From NCBI GenBank assembly GCA_003170875.1, contig PMYJ01000186.1:1-22095 (forward strand): a stretch of DNA of 22,095 nucleotides, written 5' to 3'. Positions 5,959 to 14,065 of this stretch are shown piece by piece (the first letter of the stretch is position 1; every line of letters starts with the position of its first letter). The notes beneath the pieces are model-generated. The model saw only the letters and a list, made by a program, of their open reading frames with translations. It was not told the origin of the DNA and did no database searches. The position numbers and the translations under genes were made by a program. Origin of the DNA: Candidatus Dormiibacterota bacterium (lineage in GTDB: Bacteria; Chloroflexota; Dormibacteria; Aeolococcales; Aeolococcaceae).

Positions 5959-6864
5959 GTGGCTGTAAGTGCCCAGCGACGCCGCCGCGTCCTCGTCGCC
6001 GTCGTCGCGGCCCTCATCGCGGCCGGGGCGTTTTACCTCGCCATCGAGTACACCAACAAGACTCCCGCGACCACGTCGGGAACGGCGACGGCCACGGCGC
6101 CCCCGGTCCAGACGGTCACGGTGGTGGAGGCGAGCAGCGCCGTCCCCCAGGGCACCGCGATCACCGCCAACGACCTCAAGATGGTGGCCGTCGCCGCCAG
6201 TGACCTCCCCGCCAAGGTCGGCACCACGCTTCCCTACTACACGAGCTCGACGACTCTCACCACGCCCACGGAGTACGCCGCGATCCAGATCCCGGTGGGG
6301 ACGGTGATCCTCAGCTCGATGGTCACCACTAACCAGGCTGCGGCCCAGGCGCCGGTCGGCGGCACCAACTTCAACCTCCCGGCCGGCGACGTCGCGCTGT
6401 CACTCCCGTACAGCCCCAACGCCGGCAAGGGCGAGATCGACGGCGCCGGCACCGGCGGCTACATCCAGGCCGGCGACCGCGTGGACATCCTCCTCGAGGT
6501 CGATCCCGTCCCCAATCCCAACAACGAGTTGGGAACCATGTACTGGGCCTACGAGAACGTCCCGGTCCTCGCCGTCGGCGTTTCGACAGGGGCTCCCGTG
6601 GCCTCGGCCAGCGCCTCGCCCGTCGCCTCGGCGCCCGCCTCGTCCAGTGCCGCGGCCACGGTGTCGGCGAGCCTGATCATCGTGCAGCTGCCGCGCCAGG
6701 ATGCCGCCGACCTCTCTTACATGGAAGACGGGGCCAACGTGACCATCCAGTACCTGCTCGTCGCCCCCGGCGACTACAGCTCCTCGGCTATGCCCGTGCC
6801 GACACCCGGCACCGTCATCGGACCGATCAACGCCAACACCGCCCTGACCGATCTGGAAGGCTGA
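5959..6864 (+). CDS. cpaB: Flp pilus assembly protein CpaB/RcpC, SAF-domain
   Basis: The 301-residue product has a basic N-terminus (RRRR, residues 7-10) and a membrane anchor (11-27), followed by a Thr/Ala-rich linker. A SAF domain at about residues 52-125 begins VTVVEASSAVPQGTAITANDL and continues to IPVGTVILSSMV. A CpaB-type core at about 140-270 contains GYIQAGDRVDILLEV (167-181). An Ala/Ser/Pro tract (213-237) interrupts this core and is probably a surface loop. CpaB/RcpC proteins are extracytoplasmic Tad pilus components, linked in diderms to the secretin. No secretin gene is present here. The start is GTG 5959 with AGGAAA just upstream. It is followed by tadB after 27 nt, so it is probably co-transcribed with tadBC. 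Confidence 0.8.
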   Translation: MAVSAQRRRRVLVAVVAALIAAGAFYLAIEYTNKTPATTSGTATATAPPVQTVTVVEASSAVPQGTAITANDLKMVAVAASDLPAKVGTTLPYYTSSTTLTTPTEYAAIQIPVGTVILSSMVTTNQAAAQAPVGGTNFNLPAGDVALSLPYSPNAGKGEIDGAGTGGYIQAGDRVDILLEVDPVPNPNNELGTMYWAYENVPVLAVGVSTGAPVASASASPVASAPASSSAAATVSASLIIVQLPRQDAADLSYMEDGANVTIQYLLVAPGDYSSSAMPVPTPGTVIGPINANTALTDLEG

Positions 6865-6891
6865 GCGCACTGAGCGCCGTAGGGATCTGAG

Positions 6892-7863
6892 ATGACGTCG
6901 CCCGCCATATTCCTGGCCGGTGGTGGGGCAGTGGCGCTCTTTGCCGCCATCCTGGTCTTCATCCTGCCCGGCGGCGATTCGATGCTCCACAACCGGCTGC
7001 GCAACCTCGGCGACGTCGCGCCGATGGTGCCCAAGGAAGCGGCGGTCCCCCGGGATACCCTCGGACAGATCCGCCACGTCGTCCAGTCCGCCGTCGGCAG
7101 CCGGTTCGAGCGGACCGACCGCGGATCCCACATGGCCGATCGCCTGGCGCGCGCCGACCTCAAGGTCCGGCCGACGGAGTGGGTGCTGATCTCGATCGGG
7201 GCGGCCGCTGCGGTCGGAGCCATCGGGTACCTGCGCTTCGGGGCGATTCTCTTCGGCCTGATTGGCGCAGTCTTGGGGTATGCGGCGGCCCAATTCTTCG
7301 TCCGCTACCGGCAGTCGAAGCGGACCAAGGCGTTCAACGCCCAGCTCTCCCCGGCCATCCTTCAGCTGAGCGGCTCGATGAAGGCCGGCTACACCTTCGC
7401 TCAGGCCATCGACCTGACCGCCAAGAACCTGCCGGCGCCGATGGGCTCGGAGCTGGGACGGGTCACTCGCGAAGTCCAGCTCGGCCTGCCCATGAACGAG
7501 GCTCTCAGCCGGATGGTGCGGCGCAACGAGTCCGAGGACCTCCGGCTGCTCCTCATCGCGGTCCAGATCCAGTCCCAGGTGGGCGGCAACCTCGCCCACA
7601 TCCTCGACACCATCGAGTTCACCGTGCGCGAGCGGGTGCGGATCAAGGGCGAGATCAAGTCCCTGACCGGTCAGGCTCGCGCCCAGGGCTGGGTGCTGAT
7701 CTGCATGCCCTTCGGCATGGCCGGGATCCTGATGATGATCGCCCCGAGCTACTTCGACCCGATGATCCAGAAGACCGCCGGCCAGGTCATGCTCGGTCTT
7801 GCCGGCTTCCTGATCCTCTGCGGCTATGGCCTGATCCGCCGCCTCGTGAACATCAAGATATGA
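6892..7863 (+). CDS. tadB: Tad pilus inner-membrane platform protein TadB (T2SS-F domain)
   Basis: The 323-residue integral membrane protein has an N-terminal TM helix (about residues 5-26), a basic cytoplasmic stretch, a TM pair at about 98-140, and a type II secretion F domain at about 152-280. The F domain contains LQLSGSMKAGYTFAQAIDL, LGLPMNEALSRM and a SQVGGNLAHILD motif. Two C-terminal hydrophobic segments follow. TadB and TadC together form the platform that couples the TadA/CpaF ATPase to pilin polymerisation. The start is ATG 6892, and the stop overlaps the tadC ATG by 4 nt (ATGA), indicating coupled translation. No ATPase gene is adjacent. Confidence 0.85.
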   Translation: MTSPAIFLAGGGAVALFAAILVFILPGGDSMLHNRLRNLGDVAPMVPKEAAVPRDTLGQIRHVVQSAVGSRFERTDRGSHMADRLARADLKVRPTEWVLISIGAAAAVGAIGYLRFGAILFGLIGAVLGYAAAQFFVRYRQSKRTKAFNAQLSPAILQLSGSMKAGYTFAQAIDLTAKNLPAPMGSELGRVTREVQLGLPMNEALSRMVRRNESEDLRLLLIAVQIQSQVGGNLAHILDTIEFTVRERVRIKGEIKSLTGQARAQGWVLICMPFGMAGILMMIAPSYFDPMIQKTAGQVMLGLAGFLILCGYGLIRRLVNIKI

Positions 7864-8795
7864 GCAGCCACCTCGTCGTCCTGGTGGGTGCCGGCGCCGT
7901 GATCGTGCTGGTCGTCTTCCTGGCGGTCTGGCTGATGGTGCCATCGACCCCGCTCGCCAGCCTGCTCGAGCAGCGGCTCTCCAGCGTCCCCAACGCCGCC
8001 TCCTACGACATCGACCTGGAGACCGGCGAGTTCACCCAACCTGCATTCGACCGGCTCGTCCTGCCGATCCTCAGCTCGATCGGCGGCGTCATCGCCAGAC
8101 GGACAAAGGAGGGGCAGCTCCAGCAGCTCCGCAAGCTGGTGGCCAGGTCCGGGTCGCGTCAGAGGCCCGAGACGTTGCTGGCGCTCCGCCTCATCCTCCC
8201 CGTGGCCGGCGGTGTCATCTGCTTCGGACTCTCCCTGCTGGCCAACCTCACGCCTCCCCAGAACTACCTCCTGATCGTGGTCGGAGCCATCGGCGGGTAC
8301 ATGTATCCGACCCTCTCCCTGGAGCGGAAGGCCAAGCGCCGGCAGAAGGAGATCCTGCTGGCGCTCTCGGGCGTCCTGGACCTGCTCACCGTCTGCATGG
8401 AGGCGGGACTCTCCCTCGACATGGCGATGATGCGCATCGGCGACGCCGACGAGAGCCTGCTCGCCCTCGAGTTCCAGAAGCTGCTCAACGAGGTCCGGCT
8501 CGGCCGCCCCCGCGGCGAGGCTCTGATGGCGATGGCCGAGCGCAACGACGTCGACGAGCTGACCGAGTTCTGCCGGGCCGTCGTGCAGGCGGAGCCGCTC
8601 GGTGTCAGCGTCGTCAACGTACTCCGCATCCAGTCGGAGGAGATGCGCCGCAAGCGCAAGCAGCGCGCCGAGGAGGCCGGCCACCGGGCCCCGGTCCTGA
8701 TGCTGCTGCCGATGATGGGCTGCATCTTCCCGTGCATCTTCGTCGTCCTGCTGGGCCCGGCGCTCGTCGAGATCTTCTTCAAGACCAGCACGTAG
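7860..8795 (+). CDS. tadC: Tad pilus inner-membrane platform protein TadC (T2SS-F domain)
   Basis: The 311-residue membrane protein has an N-terminal TM helix (residues 5-27), a cytoplasmic region and a TM pair (about 110-150). A T2SS-F domain follows, with GVLDLLTVCMEAGLSLDMAM and LGRPRGEALMAMAERNDVDEL, then EEMRRKRKQRAEEAGHRAPV and a C-terminal TM helix (about 280-307). RAEEAGHRAPVLMLLPMM is typical of TadC. The ATG at 7860 lies inside the end of tadB. Stop is TAG 8795; the convergent SDR gene ends 31 nt further on. Downstream pilin and minor pilin genes (TadE/F) that often follow tadC are absent. Confidence 0.85.
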   Translation: MSSHLVVLVGAGAVIVLVVFLAVWLMVPSTPLASLLEQRLSSVPNAASYDIDLETGEFTQPAFDRLVLPILSSIGGVIARRTKEGQLQQLRKLVARSGSRQRPETLLALRLILPVAGGVICFGLSLLANLTPPQNYLLIVVGAIGGYMYPTLSLERKAKRRQKEILLALSGVLDLLTVCMEAGLSLDMAMMRIGDADESLLALEFQKLLNEVRLGRPRGEALMAMAERNDVDELTEFCRAVVQAEPLGVSVVNVLRIQSEEMRRKRKQRAEEAGHRAPVLMLLPMMGCIFPCIFVVLLGPALVEIFFKTST

Positions 8796-8826
8796 GCCTC
8801 CGCTGACCGCGGCGGGTCGAGGTCTC

Positions 8827-9507
8827 TCAGACGACCTGGACGACCTGCCCGGTGACGAAGGGAGAGGGCTTGCAGAAGCTGACGATGGCCTCGGCGACCC
8901 GCTGCGGGGAGACCGCCTTGGCGAGGTCGGCGGGGCGCATCCAGGCGCGATTGGCGGGGGTGTCGATGGTCCCCGGCGCCACCGCGTTGACCCCGACCCC
9001 GGCACTCCTCAGCTCGTCCGACAGCACCTCGGTCAGAGCGTGGAGCGCCGCCTTGGAGACCGCGTAGGCGGCGGCACCCCCGCGCAGCTCGACGCCGGCG
9101 ACCGAGCCGACGTTGACGATCGTCCCGCCGCCGAGCGCCGTCATCCGGCGGGCCGCCTCGCGGCTGGACCACCAGGCGGTCTCCAGATTCACGCGGAGCA
9201 TCTCCCGGACCACGCGGGGGGAGGTCTCGATCACTCTGCCCCCCGCGAAGCCGCCGGTCAGGTTGACCAGGCGCCGGACCTCGCCGAGGTCGTCGATGGT
9301 CCGCCAGAGGGCCTCGACCGCGTCAGGGTCGGCGAGGTCGGCGCGCAGCCATTGGACGTCCGGGCGCAGCGCGGCGAGCTTCTCCGGGTCGGAGCGCGGC
9401 GACGCGACGCCGACCACGGGATCGCCCAGCGCGGCCATGGCGTCGAGGACTGCGGGGCCCAGCCCAGCGCTCGCGCCGCACACCACCGAGAGCCAGCGAC
9501 CCATCAT
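8827..9507 (-). CDS. Short-chain dehydrogenase/reductase (SDR)
   Basis: This 226-residue Rossmann-fold oxidoreductase has a cofactor loop CGASAGLG (residues 10-17), DLADPDAV (57-64), and LTGGFAGG where classical SDRs have NNAG. The active site is a catalytic Ser in NVGSVAG and the YAVSK Tyr/Lys pair. A PGTIDTP segment follows. The acidic or basic residue that would fix NAD versus NADP preference is not clear. Substrate is unknown; FabG-like reductases are the nearest general class. The reading frame stays open upstream to 9990, but the domain begins at MMGRW, so ATG 9507 or 9504 is the start. A TATCGT box precedes it by 5 or 8 nt with no Shine-Dalgarno. It is divergent from the ABC transporter genes. 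Confidence 0.8.
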   Translation of the reverse strand: MMGRWLSVVCGASAGLGPAVLDAMAALGDPVVGVASPRSDPEKLAALRPDVQWLRADLADPDAVEALWRTIDDLGEVRRLVNLTGGFAGGRVIETSPRVVREMLRVNLETAWWSSREAARRMTALGGGTIVNVGSVAGVELRGGAAAYAVSKAALHALTEVLSDELRSAGVGVNAVAPGTIDTPANRAWMRPADLAKAVSPQRVAEAIVSFCKPSPFVTGQVVQVV

Positions 9508-9512
9508 CGGAA

Positions 9513-9518
9513 ACGATA
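9513..9518 (-). promoter_or_regulatory. Putative -10 box (TATCGT) of the SDR gene
   Basis: TATCGT (TANNNT) lies 5 nt before ATG 9507 and 8 nt before ATG 9504. No ribosome binding site is present, so a leaderless transcript is likely. Confidence 0.4.
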
Positions 9519-9589
9519 GCCGAGGGACGGCCGGCCGGTGGCCGATCTCCCCTGGCAAACCCCGCCGCGGGTCCGTCCCTCCGCCGGGA

Positions 9590-9606
9590 CGGTCAACCCG
9601 TATCCT
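9590..9606 (+). promoter_or_regulatory. Putative promoter of the ABC transporter operon
   Basis: TATCCT at 9601-9606 is followed by exactly 6 nt and then ATG 9613, with no Shine-Dalgarno: a leaderless arrangement. The 14-mer CGGTCAACCCGTAT (9590-9603) is identical to the -10 flank of the lysine-type operon promoter on the minus strand (2540-2527). No clear -35 is seen here. Confidence 0.45.
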
Positions 9607-9612
9607 CCGCCC

Positions 9613-11568
9613 ATGGCCGAATCCGTCTCCGCCGCCGCAGGGGAGGGTGCAGCACCGGGCAGACCGGCCCAGGTCCTCGCCTGGCTCTCCGGACGGCGGA
9701 GCAGCTGGTGGTCGATCGTCCGGCTCGTCCCCCGCGCCGGCCGGCTCCTGGTCGCGGGGTCGGTGGCGCTCAACCTCGTCATCGGCCTGCTGCCGCTCGG
9801 GTTCGTCGTCGCCACCAGCGTCGCCGTCCAGCGGGCGGTGGAGCTGGCCCACACTCGGCATGGCGGCGGGGCCTGGGGCGCCGCCGTCGCCGCTCTCGGG
9901 TTGGCGGTCGGCGCGCTCCTGCTCCAGAGTGCCCTGACCCCGTTCCAGACGGCCCTGGCCGAGCTGGTGGCCCGGCGGATCAACGGCCAATGCTCGCGCC
10001 GGCTCATGCGCGCGACCTTGGAGAGCGCCCCGATCGCGGTGCTGGAGCAGGAGGAGGTCCTCGACCGGCTCGCGGAGGCTCAGCGAGGCCTCACCGACTA
10101 CTTCATGACTCCTGGCGAGGCCACCGCGGGACTGCTCGCCCTGCTCGCCCGCTACACGCAGCTGGTCGGTGCAGTGGTCGTCGTCGGCATCGTCCTGGGG
10201 CCCCTGGCGGCCGTGGTGGTCGCCGCGGCGGCCATGGTGGCGCGGATCGGGCAGCGCAACTCGCTGGCGCGCTTCGCCGACGCGTGGGACTCCTTCCTCT
10301 CCACGCGGCGCAAGGGGCTATACGTGTCCGACACCGGGAGCTCGCCGGCGGCCGGCAAGGAGATACGGGTGCTCGGCCTGGCCGGCTGGTGGAGGGAGCG
10401 GGTGGAGACGGAGTCGCGCGCCTTCTTCGCCCAGCTGTGGCCGGCGCGACGGCGCATCTTCCTGGTGCCTTTCATCTGCTACAGCGTGATCGTCCTGGCC
10501 GGTGCTGCGGTCGTGCTGCTGATGCTCCGCAACGCCGCGGACGCGGGTGGGCTCAGCGTGCTCGACATCTCGCTCGGGCTCCAGGCCATCCTGATCCCGC
10601 TGAGGTTCGGCACCTTCTTCCCCGAGGCGGACGTCCAGACCCAGTACGGCATCCTCGCCAACGATCACATCCGCTACGTCGAGCGCAGGGCCGCCGAGGG
10701 GGCGGCCGCTGCTCCCCATGGCACCCTCTCCGCGGCGGGGCTTCCCCGCTCGGCGCTCCGCTTCGAGAAGGTGAGCTTCGCCTATCCGGAGGGCGGTGCC
10801 CGGGTCCTCGATGAGATCGAATTGGACCTTCCGGCCGGCACTTCCACCGCCATCGTCGGTCTCAACGGTGCTGGCAAGACCACCCTGGTCAAGCTCCTGG
10901 CGAGGCTCTACGACGTGACCGGAGGCCGGATCTCGGTGGATGGGGTCGACCTTCGCGAGCTCGAGCCGCGGGGCTGGCAGCGCCGGCTCGCCGTCATCTA
11001 CCAGGACTACGTCCACTACGAGATGGACGTGGCCACCAACGTCGGCCTCGGCGCGCCCGAGCGCCTGGGGGATGTCGAGGCGCTCGGCAAGGCGCTGGAA
11101 TGGGCGGGCGCGACGGAGGTGGTGGAGGGCCTCCCCGATGGGCTCGCGACGGTCCTCTCCAGCCGCTATGCCGGCGGGGTGGATCTCTCCGGGGGCCAGT
11201 GGCAGCGGATGGCGCTGGCCCGGGCGCTCTTCGCCGTCGGCGCCGGGGCCTCGGTGCTGGTGCTCGACGAGCCGACGGCGCAGCTCGACGTGCGGGCCGA
11301 GGTGGCCTTCTTCGACCGCTTCCTGGAGCTGACCCGCGGGCTCACCACGGTGGTCATCTCCCACCGCTTCTCGACGGTGCGGCGGGCGGACCGGATCGTG
11401 GTCCTGGAGCACGGCCGGATCAGCGAGCAGGGGACCCACGACGAGCTGCTCCGGCTGGGCGGCCGGTATGCGGAGCTGTTCCAGCTCCAGGCGCGCCGCT
11501 TCCTCGATGCGGGGGAGGAGGAGCCGGAGGAGGTGTCCGACGATGAGGGTGCGGAGGTGGCGCTTTGA
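9613..11568 (+). CDS. ABC exporter-type half-transporter, ATPase fused to TM domain (subunit 1)
   Basis: The product has 651 residues from ATG 9613. The frame is open back to 9538, but the TATCCT box 6 nt before 9613 and the absence of a ribosome binding site support the later start. The N-terminal half is an ABC type-1 TM domain with about six hydrophobic segments. The nucleotide-binding domain has Walker A GLNGAGKTT (about 416), a Q-loop in YQDYVHYEM, signature LSGGQ (about 524), Walker B LVLDEP with the catalytic Glu (about 549) and the H-loop SHRF (about 583). Both nucleotide-site halves look intact. The last four bases (TTGA) overlap the start of the next gene, also a half-transporter, so the two probably form a heterodimer. 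The cargo cannot be deduced; peptide, lipid or drug export are options. Confidence 0.85.
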   Translation: MAESVSAAAGEGAAPGRPAQVLAWLSGRRSSWWSIVRLVPRAGRLLVAGSVALNLVIGLLPLGFVVATSVAVQRAVELAHTRHGGGAWGAAVAALGLAVGALLLQSALTPFQTALAELVARRINGQCSRRLMRATLESAPIAVLEQEEVLDRLAEAQRGLTDYFMTPGEATAGLLALLARYTQLVGAVVVVGIVLGPLAAVVVAAAAMVARIGQRNSLARFADAWDSFLSTRRKGLYVSDTGSSPAAGKEIRVLGLAGWWRERVETESRAFFAQLWPARRRIFLVPFICYSVIVLAGAAVVLLMLRNAADAGGLSVLDISLGLQAILIPLRFGTFFPEADVQTQYGILANDHIRYVERRAAEGAAAAPHGTLSAAGLPRSALRFEKVSFAYPEGGARVLDEIELDLPAGTSTAIVGLNGAGKTTLVKLLARLYDVTGGRISVDGVDLRELEPRGWQRRLAVIYQDYVHYEMDVATNVGLGAPERLGDVEALGKALEWAGATEVVEGLPDGLATVLSSRYAGGVDLSGGQWQRMALARALFAVGAGASVLVLDEPTAQLDVRAEVAFFDRFLELTRGLTTVVISHRFSTVRRADRIVVLEHGRISEQGTHDELLRLGGRYAELFQLQARRFLDAGEEEPEEVSDDEGAEVAL

Positions 11569-13436
11569 AGGTCATCCGGGCGGGCCGCTTCCTCTTCGGG
11601 CTCGGCCTCCAGGTGGGCCGGCGCAAGCTGATCCGGGCCGTCGTCCTCATGTTCGCGGGGTACGTTGCCGGCCCAATTGCGGCGCTGGTGGTCGGGCTCC
11701 TCACCAACGCTCTGATCGGGCGGGAGGCCTCCCTGGCGCTGACGCTCTGCCTGGTGGCGGCGGCCCTGCTGGTGGCGCAATTGATGCTCAGCCACTTTGC
11801 CCACATGGATTACTTCGACGTCGCCGAGGTCGCGGAATCCCGGCTTCGGGGCGAGCTGATCGGCCTGGTCAACGGCCCGCCCCGGATCGAGCACCTCGAC
11901 AGCCCGGCCTTCGCCGACACCATCACCCTGGTCCGCGACTGGCTCTTCGGGACGACCAAATCTCTGGAGGCGGTCCTCCAGCTCGCCGGGCTCGTCCTCC
12001 AGGTCGCCATCACGGTCGCCATCCTGGCCAGCCTCGACCCCTGGCTCGCGCTGCTCCCGCTGGTGGCTGTGGCCCCGGTGTTCCTCGAACGGCGAGCCGA
12101 GGTCTCCGTTGAGAGGGCGCGGGAGGCGAGTGCCGAGCCGGTCCGCTTCAACCGGCACCTGCTGGAGCTCGCCACCGGCGTGGATTCGATCAAGGAGCTG
12201 CGCCTCTTCGGGACCGAGGAGGCGCTTCTGGCGCGCCAGGCGGCGGGCTGGAGCCGGGTCACCCGGACCATGTGGCGGGCCCAGCTCCGGGCTGCACTCC
12301 TCCGGGCTGCCGGCCAGGCGCTGTTCGCCCTCGCCTACGGGGGCGCGATCCTTTTGGAGCTGAGCCGCGCCGCCAACGGCCAGGCCTCGGCCGGCGCGCT
12401 GGTGACGGTCATCGTCCTGGCGGTGCAGGTGGCCGTCCAGGTGTCCGGCGCGCTCGGGCTGCTCTCCATGCTCCAGGCGGCGAGCAAGACCGTCGAGCGG
12501 ATCGAGAGCCTGCGCGCGGCCGCCTCGGGAGTCGCACCCGGCGAGAGAACCGACCGCCGCCCCGGTGGTGCGGTGGCGGGGGAGGGTGGCACGGCAGCGG
12601 GTCCGGCGGCGGATGCCGAGCCGGGGTCGAGGTCGGGAAAGTCCGTCGTGCCGGCCCGGTTGGCCGCGGGGATCCGCCTCGACCGCGTCAGCTTCGCCTA
12701 CCCGGGCGCCGCGACCCCGGTCCTCTCCGACGTCTCGCTGGAGATCCCGGCGGGCGCGACGCTCGCCCTGGTGGGGGAGAACGGGGCCGGGAAGTCGACC
12801 CTGGTCAAGCTCCTCTGCGGCCTCTACCTGCCCACCTCCGGGCGGGTGCTGGTGGACGGCGCGGACCTGGCCGGGTTCGACCCCTCGGCATGGCGCAGCC
12901 GGGTTGCGACCCTCTTCCAGGACTTCACCAAGATCCAGCTCACCCTCCGGGAGAGCATCGGGCTGGGTGATGTCTCGCGGCTCGACGAACCGGCCGCGGT
13001 CGCCGCCGCGGTGGCCGATGCGCGCGCCGAGCGGGTGGTGCGGGTGGTCCCGGGCGGGCTGGCCGGCTACGTGGGCCGGGGGTACGCCCACGGCGCCGAG
13101 CTGTCGGGGGGGCAATGGCAGACGGTCGGGCTGGCCCGGACGCTGATGCGGGGGGCGCCGCTCCTTCTGATCCTCGACGAGCCCGCCGCATCGCTCGACG
13201 CCTCCGCGGAGCACGCCCTCTTCGAGCGCTACGCCACCTCGGCGGGGCGGGCGAGCCGGGAGGTGGGAGGGGTGACCGTGCTCGTCTCGCACCGCTTCTC
13301 CACGGTGCTGATGGCCGATTTGATCGCGGTGCTGGAGCACGGCCGGCTGGTCGAGTTCGGCTCTCACCGCCAGCTGATGGCGGCGGACGGCCTCTACGCC
13401 GAGCTGTTCCGCCTCCAGGCCCGGGCCTACGCCTGA
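11565..13436 (+). CDS. ABC exporter-type half-transporter, ATPase fused to TM domain (subunit 2)
   Basis: The 623-residue partner starts at TTG 11565 inside the stop of the first gene. The TM domain occupies about residues 15-300. A Gly/Ala/Pro-rich linker of about 50 residues follows (about 318-368). The nucleotide-binding domain then shows LDRVSFAYPG, Walker A GENGAGKST (about 404), Q-loop FQDFTKIQ, signature LSGGQ (about 512), Walker B LLILDEP with the catalytic Glu, and H-loop SHRF. Both subunits keep a full set of catalytic motifs, so there is no obvious degenerate site as in some heterodimeric exporters. No substrate-binding protein or peptide precursor gene is adjacent. The DUF385 gene follows 26 nt later but has its own -10-like box. 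Confidence 0.85.
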   Translation: MKVIRAGRFLFGLGLQVGRRKLIRAVVLMFAGYVAGPIAALVVGLLTNALIGREASLALTLCLVAAALLVAQLMLSHFAHMDYFDVAEVAESRLRGELIGLVNGPPRIEHLDSPAFADTITLVRDWLFGTTKSLEAVLQLAGLVLQVAITVAILASLDPWLALLPLVAVAPVFLERRAEVSVERAREASAEPVRFNRHLLELATGVDSIKELRLFGTEEALLARQAAGWSRVTRTMWRAQLRAALLRAAGQALFALAYGGAILLELSRAANGQASAGALVTVIVLAVQVAVQVSGALGLLSMLQAASKTVERIESLRAAASGVAPGERTDRRPGGAVAGEGGTAAGPAADAEPGSRSGKSVVPARLAAGIRLDRVSFAYPGAATPVLSDVSLEIPAGATLALVGENGAGKSTLVKLLCGLYLPTSGRVLVDGADLAGFDPSAWRSRVATLFQDFTKIQLTLRESIGLGDVSRLDEPAAVAAAVADARAERVVRVVPGGLAGYVGRGYAHGAELSGGQWQTVGLARTLMRGAPLLLILDEPAASLDASAEHALFERYATSAGRASREVGGVTVLVSHRFSTVLMADLIAVLEHGRLVEFGSHRQLMAADGLYAELFRLQARAYA

Positions 13437-13450
13437 GCGGGACCATGGCC

Positions 13451-13456
13451 TACACT
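13451..13456 (+). promoter_or_regulatory. Putative -10 box (TACACT) of the DUF385 gene
   Basis: TACACT (TANNNT) is followed by exactly 6 nt and then ATG 13463. No Shine-Dalgarno is present. This is the same hexamer as at 4342 and the same spacing as at 9601 and 5731. Confidence 0.4.
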
Positions 13457-13462
13457 CGTTGC

Positions 13463-13906
13463 ATGCCCATCGAAGGTGAGTACGCGGCCAGCCCCAGCGA
13501 GTGGGTCCGCAACCAGGTCGCCGAGTACGAGAGCTCGGGGGGAACACGGGGGAACCAGCTGGGCACTACGGGTTGGCCTGTCGTCATCGTCACCATGCGG
13601 GGGCGCGTGAGCGGCAAGGTGCGCAAGCTCCCGGTGATGCGCGTGGAGCACGGGGGCCAGTACGCGATCGTCGCCTCCAAGGGCGGGACCCCGGAGAACC
13701 CGCACTGGTACCACAACCTGGTCGCCTCTCCCACCGAGGTGGCCATCCAGGACGGCCCGGAGCCGTTCGACGTCGAGGTCCGCGAGTTGAGCGGCGACGA
13801 GCGCGCGGAGTGGTGGGAGAGGGGCGTCGCCGCGTACCCCCCCTATGCGGAATACCAGACCAAGACGTCACGGGTGATCCCGGTCTTCGTCGCCACCCGG
13901 GTCTGA
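13463..13906 (+). CDS. Deazaflavin (F420)-dependent nitroreductase family protein (DUF385/Ddn-like)
   Basis: The 147-residue product has the split-barrel signature of the DUF385/Ddn family. This includes TTGWPVVIVTMRGRVSGKVRKLPVM (a TxGxxSGxxRxxPV-type motif around residues 34-58), GQYAIVASKGG (65-75), NPHWYHNLVASP (79-90) and a late YQTKTSRVIPVFV. Family members bind coenzyme F420 (Ddn, FGD-linked reductases); some bind F420 poorly or have other roles. If it is F420-dependent, the organism should carry the cof/fbi biosynthesis genes, which are not in this window. The reading frame is open upstream, but ATG 13463 is chosen because the protein family starts there and a TACACT box precedes it. 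Confidence 0.8.
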   Translation: MPIEGEYAASPSEWVRNQVAEYESSGGTRGNQLGTTGWPVVIVTMRGRVSGKVRKLPVMRVEHGGQYAIVASKGGTPENPHWYHNLVASPTEVAIQDGPEPFDVEVRELSGDERAEWWERGVAAYPPYAEYQTKTSRVIPVFVATRV

Positions 13907-14014
13907 GCTCGCCGGGTTTCGCTGCGGCCGCTCCACCGGCCCGCCTGCGATCGCGTCGGATGCGCCGTTCCGGTTGCCGGCAAGGTCGCAGGACGCATTT
14001 CAGTGAGATTGGGG

Positions 14015-14025
14015 TACCCTAGTCT
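14015..14025 (+). promoter_or_regulatory. Candidate -10 region for the cold-shock gene
   Basis: Two overlapping TANNNT hexamers occur here, TACCCT (14015-14020) and TAGTCT (14020-14025). A weak TTTCAG lies at 13998. Either would give a 5' UTR of about 90 nt, consistent with long csp leaders. The rest of 13907-14014 shows nothing I can support. Confidence 0.3.
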
Positions 14026-14065
14026 CAGCCGCTCAAATCGGGCGGTAGTCGCTCGTGGTCTTCCT

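Noticed and set aside
6400..7944. 514-codon minus-strand frame opposite cpaB and tadB
   Set aside because: Composition is Asp/His/Gly/Arg-rich with no motif, and it covers well-supported Tad genes on the other strand.
11166..13547. Very long minus-strand open frame opposite the ABC transporter genes
   Set aside because: It is antisense to two genes with full ATPase motifs. Its Arg/Gly/Asp/His-rich composition is that of GC-rich shadow frames, and it has no domain.
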